Positions 39,300 to 52,375 are shown, numbered from the stretch's first letter. The stretch is 64,000 nucleotides of DNA from Prosapia bicincta (GCA_036971475.1 JBAIZL010000001.1:96503850-96567849), one strand, 5' to 3'. Numbers and translations are program-made. The notes: generated from the letters alone by a model not told the origin.

Positions 39300-39900
39300 C
39301 ACCAACGTTGATCATGTGAAAGAAGATCGAAACAATATACTTTTAAGGATCCACTACAATTAAGCAACCCCACTCGTTTGATGCTATATTTTCCATGATA
39401 TTTTTAGCAACAGGGGATCATTATATTTCTTCCTTAGAACTGCCTATTTGAATCTCTCCTTGCATCCTTCTTCCTTGAAGAGGTTTCGTGCCTTTAACGT
39501 AATCTTACATCTATATTCACAATCCTTTTCTATATTTCGAAGACGATAAAAGTCATGCTGGCTGTTCGCCTTCAAATGCTTAAAACTACAAAAATACATT
39601 TTTTTTAAAATGTATATTATAAGTAAGAAAAGCATTTTCTGTTGTAATATTAACTAAGGAACGAAATTCATTTACTTAATACAAGTGTTTTATAATTGTT
39701 TATACTCGGTAGTTTAAACGTACCTGCTAGATTCAATTACGAGCCAGCAAAGTTTAGTTTTGTTAAGAACTTGTAGATACCGTTTTAAATAAAATAAATG
39801 ATCCTTTATAAAAAAAAATAAATGGGGTATAAATTTAACTTTCTTAATTAGGTTGTAAATTTTTATAGAAGTTCCAATAAAATAATTAAAATACGATGTA
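39300..39900. other. AT-rich DNA, no gene seen
   Basis: Spacer between the Harbinger element and the satellite. A 63-codon minus frame at 39444-39635 has no recognisable motif. Confidence 0.5.
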
Positions 39901-39903
39901 TTC

Positions 39904-40300
39904 AGTATACTGAGTGCAATTACAATAGGACTGTATCCCTTACACTGAGTGTGATTGCAATACCAATTTATCCCGTATTCTGAGTGTAACCTTCAATAAG
40001 AATTTATCCCATATACCGAGAGTAATTAATTGCAATACGTCTTTATCTCGTATACTGAGTATGATTGCAATACGGCTTTATTGCGTATGTTGAATGTAAT
40101 CGCAATACTCCTTTATCACGTATAGTGAGAGTAATTAATTGCAATACGTCTTTATTCCATTAACTGAGTGTGATTTCAATACGAATTTATCTGTACAGAG
40201 AGTGTGATTACATATTTATCCTGCATGCAGAGTATGATTGCAATACGGCTTTATTACGTATACTGAGTGTGATTATAATACTATTTTATCCCTCATACTA
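39904..40300. repeat. Diverged 35-bp satellite monomers (left edge)
   Basis: Anchors such as CTGAGTG recur at 39910, 39945 and 39980, then CCGAGAG near 40017, CTGAGTATG near 40055 and TTGAATG near 40090, giving spacings of 35-38 bp. The monomer resembles CTGAGTGTGATTGCAATA followed by CGAATTTATCCCGTATA. Divergence is much higher than in the array core, as expected at a satellite edge. Confidence 0.85.
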
Positions 40301-42660
40301 CTCGTGGTTGCTATTAGAATTAATGCCGTATACTGAATGTGATTGCAATATGAATTCATCCTGAATACAGAGTGTGATTGCAATACTACTACATCCCTCA
40401 TACTACTCATGATTGCTATTAGAATTAATGCCGTATACTGAATGTGATTGCAATATGAATTCATCCTGAATACAGAGTGTGATTGCAATACTACTACATC
40501 CCTCATACTACTCATGATTGCTATTAGAATTAATGCCGTATACTGAATGTGATTGCAATATGAATACATCCTGAATACAGAGTGTGATTGCAATACTACT
40601 ATATCCCTCATACTACTCGTGATTGCTATTAGAGTTAATGCCGTATACCGAATGTGATTGCAATATGAATTCATCCTGAATACAGAGTGTGATTGCAATA
40701 CTACTACATCCCTCATACTACTCATGATTGCTATTAGAATTAATGCCGTATACTGAATGTGATTGCAATAGGAATACATCCTGAATACAGAGTGTGATTG
40801 CAATACTACTATATCCCTCATACTACTCGTGGTTGCTATTAGAGTTAATGCCGTATACTGAATGTGATTGCAATATGAATACATCCTGAATACAGAGTGT
40901 GATTGCAATACTACTATATCCCTCATACTACTCGTGGTTGCTATTAGAGTTAATGCCGTATACTGAATGTGATTGCAATATGAATTCATCCTGAATACAG
41001 AGTGTGATTGCAATACTACTACATCCCTCATACTACTCATGATTGCTATTAGAATTAATACCGTATACTGAATGTGATTGCAATATGAATACATCCTGAA
41101 TACAGAGTGTGATTGCAATACTACTATATCCCTCATACTACTCGTGGTTGCTATTAGAGTTAATGCCGTATACTGAATGTGATTGCAATATGAATTCATC
41201 CTGAATACAGAGTGTGATTGCAATACTACTACATCCCTCATACTACTCATGATTGCTATTAGAATTAATGCCGTATACTGAATGTGATTGCAATATGAAT
41301 ACATCCTGAATACAGAGTGTGATTGCAATACTACTATATCCCTCATACTACTCGTGATTGCTATTAGAGTTAATGCCGTATACTGAATGTGATTGCAATA
41401 TGAATTCATCCTGAATACAGAGTGTGATTGCAATACTACTACATCCCTCATACTACTCATGATTGCTATTAGAATTAATGCCGTATACTGAATGTGATTG
41501 CAATATGAATACATCCTGAATACAGAGTGTGATTGCAATACTACTATATCCCTCATACTACTCGTGATTGCTATTAGAGTTAATGCCGTATACCGAATGT
41601 GATTGCAATATGAATTCATCCTGAATACAGAGTGTGATTGCAATACTACTACATCCCTCATACTACTCATGATTGCTATTAGAATTAATGCCGTATACTG
41701 AATGTGATTGCAATATGAATACATCCTGAATACAGAGTGTGATTGCAATACTACTATATCCCTCATACTACTCGTGATTGCTATTAGAGTTAATGCCGTA
41801 AACTGAATGTGATTGCAATATGAATTCATCCTGAATACAGAGTGTCATTGCAATACTACTATATCTCTCATACTACTCAAGATTGCTATTAGAGTGAATG
41901 CCGTATACTGAATGTGATTGCAATATGAATTCAACCTGAATACAGAATGTGATTGCAATACTACTATATCCCTCATACTACTCGTGATTGCTATTAGAAT
42001 TAATGGCGTATACTTAATGTGATTGCAGTATGAATTCATCCTGAATACAGAGTGTGATTGCAATACTACTATATCCCTCATACTACTCGTGATTGCTATT
42101 AGAGTTAATGCCGTATACTGAATGTGATTGCAATTTGAATTCATTCTGAATACAGAGTTTGATTGCAATACTTCTATATTCCTCATACTACTCGTGATTG
42201 CTATTAGAGATAATGCCGTAAACTGAATGTGATTGCAATATGAATTCATCCTGAATACAGAGTGTCATTGCAATACTACTATATCTCTCATACTACTCAA
42301 GATTGCTATTAGGGTGAATGCCGTATACTGAATGTGATTGCAATATGAATTAAACCTGAATACAGAATGTGATTGCAATACTACTATATCCCTCATACTA
42401 CTCGTGATTGCTATTAGAATTAATGGCGTATACTTAATGTGATTGCAATATGAATTCATCCTGAATACAGAGTGTGATTGCAATACTACTATATCCCTCA
42501 TACTACTCGTGATTGCTATTAGAGTTAATGCCGTATACTGAATGTGATTGCAATTTGAATTCATTCTGAATACAGAGTTTGATTGCAATACTTCTATATT
42601 CCTCATACTACTCGTGATTGCTATTAGAGATAATGCCATATACTGAATGTGATTGCAATA
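40300..42660. repeat. Higher-order satellite: 105-bp units in 210- and 420-bp multimers
   Basis: The string TGAATNCATCCTGAATAC recurs at exactly 105-bp steps from 40351 to 42661 (22 steps, no indel). Each 105-mer is three diverged 35-mers: CTGAATGTGATTGCAATATG..., CAGAGTGTGATTGCAATACT... and CTACTCATGATTGCTATTAG.... From about 40876 to 41821 two 105-bp variants (TGAATTC and TGAATAC) alternate, giving a 210-bp dimer. 41821-42240 and 42241-42660 are near-identical 420-bp tetramers. Because 105 is divisible by three, one frame stays open (518 codons, minus, 40273-41829); that is a by-product, not a gene. Confidence 0.95.
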
Positions 42661-42765
42661 TGAATTTACCCTGAATACAGAGTGTGATTACAATTCAAAT
42701 TTATCCCGTATAGTGAAGGTGATTGCGAAACTATATTACCCCGCATACTCAGTGTGATTGATGAA
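42661..42765. repeat. Diverged 35-bp satellite monomers (right edge)
   Basis: About three further monomers (GAGTGTGATTACAATTC, GTGAAGGTGATTGCGAAAC, CTCAGTGTGATTG) lose similarity progressively, mirroring the left edge. Confidence 0.8.
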
Positions 42766-42769
42766 ATAT

Positions 42770-43645
42770 TAAAATATATATTAAATTGAAAATATTAAAA
42801 TTAATTCCAGTTCTGTTTCGTTAAGGCAAAAATTAAGTATATTATCGCTTACTGTAAAGTTTTATCATGTATCTTCGAGTAGAGCTCACGATTCTTAACC
42901 AATTAAGACCAGAGGGCACTAATAGTAGTGTTACTCCAAAATTTTGTTTATATCTTTCCGTGTGTTAAGCTATATAACTTTAAAAATTAAAAACATCTGT
43001 CATTCGGTTTACTAAATAAATAAATGCTACTTAAAATACTAAATAAACTAGCCCAAGTACTGTATTGTAAAAAAAAAGATTGGGTTTGGTGCTCATGATA
43101 TTTTCAGTGACTTTTTATATTTTTCATATTAATTACAAGCAGGATACTGGATTTTCTACGTTATTGACATTTCCCTAATAAAAAAGGGGAAAGGGAAACA
43201 TACATTCAGAAAGGGATTTATTTGGTTGGAACTGATAGAAGGTCTGTTGTTTCGCAGAAGACTGTTTTTATTTAAACTCAGGGGAGAGTGGTTGCTGACT
43301 TCATTGTTTATTGTTTCTGAAAAACAGTGTAATACAGGAGCACATCAGGGGGTTAATGTTATTTTACTCAGACTAGTTACAGAACTACACTTACAAACTA
43401 CGTGAGTTAAACTAGGACAGTTACAAAGTAGGACATTATTCCTTTGTACTGGAAATAGGGAAAGAAATTGGCAATGCATGGGTAGGCCCGCTTACTGGCT
43501 CTCAACAGGGAAGGAGAAAGGTTTCAAAGTATAGTCACTGCATTAAAATATGTCGGCTATTATACATTACATCAGACTTATTATTAAACTAACTGCACTT
43601 TAATAATTGTAAATTTTGTTTAAATAATAAATTAATTATTTATTA
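42770..43645. other. AT-rich DNA, no gene seen
   Basis: Nothing recognised. Confidence 0.5.
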
Positions 43646-43649
43646 GGAC

Positions 43650-43690
43650 CTGAAGACGTTGTCTTCGAAACTTGGACGAATAAATACATT
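43650..43690 (+). ncRNA. Hairpin-GAAAC-AATAAA module
   Basis: CTGAAGACGTTGTCTTC forms a perfect hairpin GAAGAC/GTCTTC with loop GTT, followed at once by GAAAC and then AATAAA at about 43679. The order CTGANGA, hairpin, GAAA, AATAAA is the same as at 1710 and 19090, but the hairpin consumes core residues and no stem I partner is seen. It is a degraded or distinct member of the class. Confidence 0.35.
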
Positions 43691-43699
43691 TTGTCAGCA

Positions 43700-46055
43700 A
43701 ATAAATGCATATTTATTTCTGAGGTCAAATCAGAGCTGTAAATAATCTAGGGACAATTCTCTAGTTCTAGTTAATTTGTATTACAATTAACAATAATTAC
43801 AGTATTTCAATAAAATCAGGTTTATTTTTCTCTTTATACGACAAAAGCTTGTAATTTTTTCAATTACTGTGTACAAAATTGTGTTTAATCGATACCCCAT
43901 TTAAAATAGTTCCACAATAGTTCTGAGTTTCAACACCATAACACTGTAAAGACTTTATGTTTTTAAAACGTTTTCTTTGTTTTGAGGTTCAAAACAGCAG
44001 TGTCAAGACTTCGATTAATATAGGCCTACCTTTTTATGTGACTGTACTGGAATGAATTCAAAGGTTATTAAAATATACGCACTTCCAGTAAACACAAAAG
44101 TGACAGTAATTTAATTACTTTACAATGATTTATCATATTTCCAGTTAATATGATTTCAGATTATATGATATCAGGTGCGAATTTTTCAAAGACGTTCAGA
44201 GAGCATGGAAATGGAATGGATGGTTTTTAATATTTGTGTTACTATTGAGATTTTTTCAAAAAGAAGCAAATTTATTTATGTTTTAGTGAAAAAAAATATA
44301 TTTATTTGAAATTTGTAGGCTACACTTTTTTTCTTATGACTGTTAGATCGATTGCAGGGAGACTGAACTTTTATACCTATGCCATTAAGTTTTGTTAAAT
44401 AATATATTTAACAATATATATAATGAGATTGAAAAAAATTCTTCAGAGACCGCGTTGTTAAGTCTCTTGCTATTTGTAAGATAGTTACTGTTTGCCATAT
44501 TTACGAAATATTTGTATGAAACCCAAGACGATTGTCTTTACATAGAAGACCTGTCCGTTTTAGCCCCTACCAATATGTTTTATTTAGCCACACCATATTC
44601 TCGTTAAATTGTGCGATTGCTCGATATTACCGACAATAAACCATGCTTCTTCGGCCGTGCTGATAACAAAGCAAGCGTCCCTCTTTCCCTTTATCAGTCC
44701 ACCACAATCAGCCACCCTCTGTCCACCCCTAGCCGCAACGTTTATATCCTTAGGGGAAACAAGGCGCGCTCAAAATGTCATCTGAAATTCCGTGCTTTCG
44801 ACAATCTGCTGAATTCAATTAAGAAGGGCGTTATTAAAGCTCTATAACGCGCCAGGTTTGTTCTTTATTTATTGACCTCAAGGTAAATTTGGGTCATTTT
44901 GGTTCAGCAAAATAAAATGGGGGATGAAAAGTATATTAACTACAAATACAAAGTTCAGTTTGTCGGTTTATCATTTACTTTAATTGTAATAGGTAATAAC
45001 ATTTGTTCTTATTTTGTTAAAATGTTTGATTAAACCATAAGCAAGGAACTGGTCTGTTTTAACTATCTCCGTTTATAGGCTTATGTAGCATTATTATATT
45101 TGAAAGCATCATCGGATTGACAAGGAAGAATTTCAGAGAGAGAGAGAGAGAAGGGAGGAAGAGAGGCAGAAAGGTAGAGAGAAGGAGGATAATTTTAAAT
45201 TTTGTTATAAAATATTGTTAAATAATTTTTTATATTTTGTTTGTAGTTATCTCATTCAAACTGTTATTTATTTGTCTATAAGTTCAGTATCACTTTTAGC
45301 GGCCTGCAAAGTATAGAAAAGTTTGTTAATATAGGAAGGATCAAAGTAAGATCATGTAATCCTTGGTAGAGGATATGGAGAGGGATCATGTCAGGATTGT
45401 GTGCAGGGTCGCGTACCTGAAATTGACCTAGTTTTAGGAGGGGATATGAAAAGGTGTCTAAAAATAGGAAAAGGATAGGAAAGGGTAGGACATGATATTA
45501 GGTAGGACTAAATAACTACATAATGTCAGGTTAGTACTAGGAATAAGATACCTAGGCCATCCAGAGGCACGCTCACCTGAAATGGATTCATCCTGCTCTC
45601 AACTGAAATGGAAAGGTTATTAAGTTTAGGTTATCTTAATCTTTAAATTGAGGACTCAAATTCATCGATATAAATAGACGTAGACTCAGTGAAGTAAAAT
45701 TGAATTTGATAACACAAATAAATAATAAGTTAAACTGACATGTGATGAATAATTAAATAAATAACTCTAAGTTCTAAGGTCTCCTGAAAATTCAATGCAA
45801 ATTCTTATTTTTCTGTTACCGTCTACGTTTATTACTCGACAAATTGTCTAATAAATATGTACTGCACCGAGAATAACATAAGAGTGAATGTAACTGTTTA
45901 ATTTAAAACTGAGGGCTAGAAAAGTTTACTCTATTAACTGATATTCATTTATTTTGTTAAAATGTTTTAAATTATTTTTCAAGTTGATATCATGATATTT
46001 ATTTTCTAAAGCATCTAGGCTTTGGGTACTGTAAAATAATAAAACTGTATACACA
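43700..46055. other. No gene recognised
   Basis: A 78-codon frame at 44611-44847 lies in a patch less AT-rich than its surroundings; it has no recognisable domain. (GA)n occurs at about 45136-45152 and degenerate G-rich repeats at about 45340-45480. Confidence 0.45.
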
Positions 46056-46061
46056 TATACA

Positions 46062-46063
46062 TT

Positions 46064-46126
<63 letters not shown>

Positions 46127-46174
46127 GTGTGTGTGTGTGTGCGTGCGCGCGTGCGTTTGTGTGTGTGTGTGTGT
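46062..46174. repeat. (TA)n then (TG)n/(GC)n microsatellite
   Basis: TA repeats to about 46122, then TG tracts interrupted by GCGTGCGCGCGTGCG. Four overlapping 66-88-codon frames here are repeat readthrough. Confidence 0.95.
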
Positions 46175-46179
46175 TGTGT

Positions 46180-47770
46180 ACACACTCCCCCCCCAACACT
46201 TATAAACGGTTTAATTTTAATTTCCTACAATTTCAAATATGCAGAAAAAATTTTCAAATATGTGTTACAAAGCTTCAAACAAATAATACATTTACTATAT
46301 ATCTATGTAAATGTGCACACAACGTCTAATAAACTGTCCTTTCTAAATAAATTTTAAAGAAAATCTACTTCATATAAATATATGTTTTACTTAAATCTCA
46401 GTGACATGACAGGCATGACGTCTGCATTGAAATACGGCTGTTATGTTAGAATAAATAAAGATGAGACTTTGTATTTTGTTTAACATTCTCTAGAAGTGTG
46501 CTTCTGGAGCCAACATTGTAAGCCATTAGTCACACGTGACACTAAGCTAAATAGCATTTCGTGTCGCACATATTTTGAGACTTTTGATATTAAACGGACT
46601 TTACTTTATGAAATATCTACCATTTTTGTTCGTCGTAAAACAATATAAAACAAAGACTGTGCAATAATGAAGATTAATATCAAGGTGAGCTTTGTCTGTT
46701 TAGTGTAATTATTGCAACTTACGGATAATTCTGTACAAAACGCGACTAATCCCAGATAAATAGCTCAGATAAGGGTGAACGGAGAGCGCCCTTTATCTCT
46801 GAAATGTCTCGTTTAATAGGAAACAGCTTCAAGATTATCCATTTTGGTGTAATTATTTAGTAGCTAACTAAGGTTGTAGATAATGTACCTAATTGGCATT
46901 ATGCCACACACTCCTTTTATTTAGACTTTCATTAAAAAAAAACAATTTCTTAAAATTGTGTAATTTTTTTTAAGGTTTGTTTTACATAGAATACTTTTAT
47001 TTCATTAAAATAATGTATAATTTCATTGCAAAATATATGTTTATCTGTGGAAACTTTAGTTCAAAATTGTAAAGCCTGTTTAAACCATGTTTTTGACCAA
47101 TTCTCCGAAAAGGTAGGTAGTTGTAATTCGGCGAATTTGGCATTGTCAATGTTGATATTCGATTTTTCGCCTATTACCCGTTTTCCAAATAAACTGAAAT
47201 TTGGCATAGCAATCTATCTTAAATGACAATACGTCAATAAGTAAGAGAAAAAACATTAAATAATAACATAAGTCTTTTTCAAATTGATTTTTTCATAATT
47301 TTTAAATGAATTTTTCGCCTTATTCCCGATACAAGTTAGCTGCAGTATTGAGCTAAAATGACTATCGTGCTGGAATTTTGCATAGTCAGTTGCCTTTAAT
47401 TACAATATTTGAATCAACCATAAATGTAAAAGATTATTTATTAGGATTTCTGTTTTCTTTAATACGCTTTTATATCTAAAATGTAAAAAGAAGTAACATT
47501 TTCTAGTATCTGCAGGTATTGGATTTTTTATGACTAAAATTAAAGGCGTGCTGAGTCTGTGACGTATATTACATTTACAACACAAAGGTATTTCGGTTTT
47601 AATTGTCTGTCGTTTTTAAAATACCACAGTCTTTAAAAGTAAAATACCTTCTAATACCTTGGATTGTAAGGCATGGTTTACTTGCACTTCATTAATAGTC
47701 ACTGTATTTAGCTGCTGCAATAACATACGGCTTTAAATCGTTTATATATAACGAGCTTCACAAGTAGAAC
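46180..47770. other. AT-rich DNA, no gene seen
   Basis: Two short frames (47026-47226 plus, 47400-47585 minus) lack recognisable motifs. Confidence 0.5.
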
Positions 47771-47775
47771 CGGGT

Positions 47776-47811
47776 GGCGTGAGGATGTAATGTATGTTTA
47801 CATCTTACGCC
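47776..47811. other. Isolated 12-bp hairpin
   Basis: GGCGT-GAG-GATGTAA and TTACATC-TT-ACGCC pair around a six-base loop, with an internal bulge. TATATATA lies about 30 bp upstream. The role is unknown. Confidence 0.35.
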
Positions 47812-47814
47812 ATT

Positions 47815-50800
47815 GATGTCGGATCACTGGAGGAGCCCGATAAGTGAAGGCCTGGGTTGTAGAGAGTTTACTGCATACAGTTTAGCGTTGAAGTAGAAAA
47901 AGTACAATCATTTATAAAAGTTGTGCAGCTATCCTCACTGACGTCAAGCTACTGAACTTCCAGTTCATTTGATTCTTTACTTAGTTTAGGCGAACGTACT
48001 TACATACATCGGACTTGAATACATAACACCCTTTTTTGTGGCTGGCGGTAAAAAATGCATAGTAACGTATTTAAAATGTTTTGTTGTGTTTTATATCGTT
48101 ACGTTGTTTTTTAGAAGAAACAAACTTGAGATGACAATGCAGTATTAAGTTAATGATTGTAGATGAATTACGAAAAACGCAAAAATATTACCCGTTGGAG
48201 GAATAGATAAGTACGACCTAGACGTACGTTAGAAGATGAAGCTACGAGGCAAAGAAAATAAAAGGAACTAAAGAGTGGGAGAAAGAGAAAGGCTGGGGCA
48301 GTAGAAACAGGAGGGTAATGTTTTAACCAACCCTTTATTTATAAAGGGAGGAGATGAAATTTAAACAACTTGACCTATATTTATCTATATATATTAAAAA
48401 GAATGTTGATAATTTATGCGAGCAAAAAATTGGGATTATAATTATGAATTTTCCTTTTTTTTAGTACAATTTCATCACGTTCTCATCTTTTGTCAGCATT
48501 ATTTTCAATACGTTCTTAAAAGTTCGAGTCCAGAGCTTTATATAGGCCTCTAATAACTTGTTTAATTTGAAGTCTTATACGTACATCGAAAGGTAATAAA
48601 TACTAAATGATATGAATACATTGTTTATACCCTAGGTATAAGTTGATTTCCATGAGTATTTATTTATTAAAAAAAAAATAATCAACCCAATTTGAACAAA
48701 CATTTAAACATTTTGCATAAAACCAACTATTTATTTATTTTCCAACCAATACTAAACTCGATCAGCTCTCGTTATGTCTATCTCTCTCGAGCTACCTACA
48801 TCTACACAAGCGCATGTGTTCTATCCGAGAGGAGAAGTCAGGGAGAATTTACCATGCAAGCTAAAAGGTTTGCCATTGTCAGTTGGAAAAGGATTAGTGA
48901 AAATAAACAGAATGTAAGTTCGCTGGATGAGCGGAATGGTAAAAACCCGACAACTAGAGTAACTTGTTAATAAAATTACTACGACAGTCGATGGAAGTTT
49001 TGTGTTGTGGCTTGACTGAAATAAAAATGGCCCGCATCCGAAATCGATATTTAGACGCAAGTCAGCAGTCATCGTTTCGAAAGAAAGCGGTGGTTAGTGT
49101 GTGTGAGATTATCATGAAAGTGCAGGGACATCGTCTCTGTTCAGTTATGTGGAAGAACTGCATACGCAGCCTGTGTCAGCGTCAGCCTGGGTACTAGGCC
49201 GTCCTACAGTCGATATCAGTTGTAGGTTAAGACGGGTAGGGATAATGTTCACACATGATTCTCGTCTTTCCTCAGGTTGTGCTGCTTGTCCGATCAGATG
49301 GGGTCAATATCACGAAAGTGCTTCGTATTAACGACGAGGGGCTGATGTCGAGTTTGGTTTTAATAGTTTTATTTCGCACACTGGAAAAATCATTTTCACA
49401 ACTACTAGAAACTTTGTGGTGAATATATATCGTTCTAAAAATTAGAAAGAGGGTTTGTTTACCACTAATTAGCCACAGAATGTCACTATTAACGATAAAA
49501 CTTGAACGGAAAGATAAAATCAAAGAAAAACAAAGATTCATCATCACTTGAGCAGTAGTATGTAAAATAATTAGACACAATAAAAACCCAATAGCCACAA
49601 CGATTATAAAGGGTTAGTTTGTTAAATATAAATTAACACCTACAATACATTTCGGTTACTATCTTTAAAACTGCTTGAGACTTTGCTTGAGAGTAAAGGA
49701 AATATAACTTACAAAATTTTCACTTATAGTCAATAAAATCACTTTAAAAAATGTGTTTTTTTTAGGATGTTTAGTGCATTCCTCAGTTGGAATTTTATTT
49801 AAATCCTACTGTACCCATATAGCTGACGATTGTGGCCAACCAACCATCCGTATGTCTAGTTGAAGACATGACATATTCAATAGAATATTCATAAGAAATG
49901 CTTTTTAAAAGTGATGATGAAGGTATGTATTCTCTTCCGCATCTTTGCAATACATATTATTTCTCTCGTTAGGAATATTAAATCTAATTTCTGTGGTTGG
50001 TTCTAAACGCAGAAGAGAGAATCTATCTAGCCGAAATTATATTTGCCAACTTCAACTGGATCCAAATACTAAAGGATGAATATTTTCTTTCAAAAAGGTC
50101 TTTTAACTCTAAAATTTCAACTACAATTAACTCTTAAAAAAAACTCAAATAAACTTGAAATCGTGCTGAGGATTTTCTTCAGTTGACGGTAGTAGAATTT
50201 GAAGTGGTTTATTAAAGTATTCCTTTATTTAATTATACAAATCGTAGAAAATTTATTTATTTACGTTTCGCAAAACTGTTTTTCTCTCAACTTTTCGCTC
50301 ATACGTTTTTTTACTGTGTGACTAAATTTACTGTGCACTGACATAAAAACATGGAAATCATTTATAATTTAAACCTTTTTGCACTGTACTACTAACTTTT
50401 ACTAAATTACATTTTATTGTGAAAATAGAACACGGGAAACGCCAGTAACGCATAAAGTGTTGACAACATGATATTATTAAACCCAAATACATACTCTACA
50501 AGGCAGATTCTTTGGATTAGGTTTAACAATTAATGCTGCAGGCAGTCAAAAATGTTTTTATAAAAGGCACAACAACTCAATTAACAATCCTTTTATTAAT
50601 AATTAAGTTGAGACAATTATGTCACGATTGAGAATATATTGCATGGAAATCATGGTAATGTGAATATTTTTTATATTATAATGTAAACATGTCTTGAATA
50701 TGTAACTGGTAGGGAATAATCATTGTGGGAATTTTCTTTTGTGATACAATCCAGCGTAAATAATGGAACTATTGTAAATTTGTAGCCAAGGGATTAGTGT

Positions 50801-51185
50801 GTACCGTTATTTTAAAAAGAAGTATTCAACTTCATAGAAAAGTTAAAGTGAGGACAAAAATAAACTATCAGACAGGTAAAGTTAAAAGGGTTAAAGCCCA
50901 CAAACAAGTAATTTTCCTAAATTAGACTTTTTTCGGAGAAAGATGTAACTTTCAATATCAGGTACGTGGGAAAGCACAAAAGAGTTTTGTTTCGCAATGA
51001 CAACGGGAGGGAGACAGGCAAGAATTCGCTAAAATAGGAAAAGGGAATTCTTTTGTGACAAGGAGGCAGTCAAGTGTTGGGAGCCGGAGAGGGCAGAAGA
51101 CCTGGGAGCCGAGGGTGCATGAGGTAGAGGAATGCGAAAGTCGTGAGGGATAAAAGTTCTAGAGCGTGCTACTGAAGGACAATAT
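47815..51185. other. No gene recognised
   Basis: The patch 48760-49340 is less AT-rich and holds several overlapping 60-108-codon frames on both strands, none with a domain I recognise. A purine-rich patch lies at about 51000-51180. The rest is AT-rich without features. Confidence 0.45.
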
Positions 51186-51238
51186 ATGATTAAAACAAAT
51201 AAAAACATACACAAAACTCACAAATCATTCATTTATTG

Positions 51239-51284
51239 ACCCATATGAGTTTCAATGACAAAGTCATCATCATCATCAGTGAGC
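51239..51284 (-). ncRNA. Hammerhead-like module (left arm)
   Basis: On the minus strand: GCTCA, CTGATGA, TGAT, hairpin GATGAC-TTT-GTCATT, GAAA, CTCAT, A, TGGGT. GCTCA/TGGGT forms a 5-bp stem I with two G-U pairs and the cleavage-site triplet would be AUA. The insert after A9 is four bases (a duplicated GAT unit) rather than one. AATAAA follows. Confidence 0.4.
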
Positions 51285-51331
51285 GTTACTACTAGAATAC
51301 AATCTCTAAGTTACAACTTTGTAGTAGTAAC

Positions 51332-51374
51332 ACTCACTGATGATGATGACGTTGTCATTGACACGCGCATGAGT
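51332..51374 (+). ncRNA. Hammerhead-like module (right arm, mutated)
   Basis: ACTCA, CTGATGA, T, hairpin GATGAC-GTT-GTCATT, GACA, CGCGCA, TGAGT. Stem I ACTCA/TGAGT is perfect over 5 bp, and AATAAA follows at about 51377. GAAA has become GACA and the base before the predicted site is C, so this copy should be inactive. Confidence 0.4.
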
Positions 51375-51424
51375 CAATAAATCAATTTGTGAGTTTTGTG
51401 TATGTTTTGATTTGTTTTAACATA

Positions 51425-52370
51425 GCCTTACAATCTTAGCTCAAAGAATAGTTGTATATTATGTCACTAGATAATTAATTAAATTTTAAAAAAATTTTTG
51501 GCGACGCTCCATCCAGTCATAGTTGTCTTATGATCAATAACACTACTACACTTTTAACAATATAAAACATTAATGATTAAAGGTTTTAATTTTATACTAA
51601 CCATAAAAAGACTGTGAACGGGCGAAAAGGGACAACAAAAATTTTAAGTTAATTTAAATAGTTCAATATTGCCTTGTACTCTTTATTAAATTCCTGATTA
51701 AAAATTGTTTTATTTTTGTGAAATTCTACCAAAAAAAATATAAGCTTTCCCTGCACGAGGTTTAGAAGGTAAAACTATGCATTTTAACTTTACCGCGGAC
51801 AGTTCCAATTGCCATAAATCTAACTGGCGACGTGTTCTATACAGGAGCCGTATCTTGCTCAATGATTATTTATCTGTTTGTTTCATTCTAAATGCAAAAG
51901 AAGGACATTAAAACCGACTTTGAATCGTAGAGAATTGTTTAAGGAGTGGTGACTACATTTTTTATTCCCTTGGGATTATCTAAATGTAAATCAGGTGATT
52001 TATTTTACAATTAATCTTCGGTTCATTGTTGAGAAGTGAATTTGTTACGGGAATAGAAAATTTGTCTGAAATTACAAAGTACGTTTTATTATCATTTATA
52101 TTAGGCCTAACTATTATTGAAGCAAGTTGAAATAATAATATTTCATAAATATCTAATATTGTTTCAACAGTTGTATTATTTTTCTTTAATACTAAGCAAT
52201 TTTTAAGTTGTAATTGCTTAACTTATGTAGCAATATTATTATTTAAATAAAAATATTTATAAAAGTGAATGAATTTTATTTTTATTTATCTTAATCATTT
52301 GATTATAAAAACTATAAAAGTTAGTTATTAGAACGTTATAATTCTTAAAACGAACACTTTCAATATCAAT
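51425..52370. other. AT-rich DNA, no gene seen
   Basis: Nothing recognised. Confidence 0.5.
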
Positions 52371-52375
52371 TCCAT

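Larger units (their letters stand above)
51190..51420. repeat. Head-to-head inverted modules, ~100-bp arms
   Basis: Arms 51190-51294 and 51322-51420 are reverse complements with a handful of differences, separated by about 27 bp. Both read outward from TACTAACGCTCA- or AACACTCA-type sequence through CTGATGA, a hairpin, GAAAC/GACAC, CAATAAAT, and TTTGTGAGTTTTGTGTATG. Each arm carries a hammerhead-like module, listed separately. Confidence 0.9.

Noticed and set aside
40273..41829. 518-codon minus-strand open frame (35-residue repeats), plus 134- and 124-codon continuations
   Set aside because: It is exactly the 105-bp satellite read in frame; 105 is divisible by three, so once one unit lacks a stop all do. 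No non-repeat N- or C-terminal part exists.
45926..46357. Four overlapping 66-88-codon frames
   Set aside because: Readthrough of the (TA)n-(TG)n microsatellite.
48692..49598. Cluster of 60-108-codon frames on both strands
   Set aside because: The region is less AT-rich, which lengthens chance frames; no protein family recognised and no consistent exon chain.
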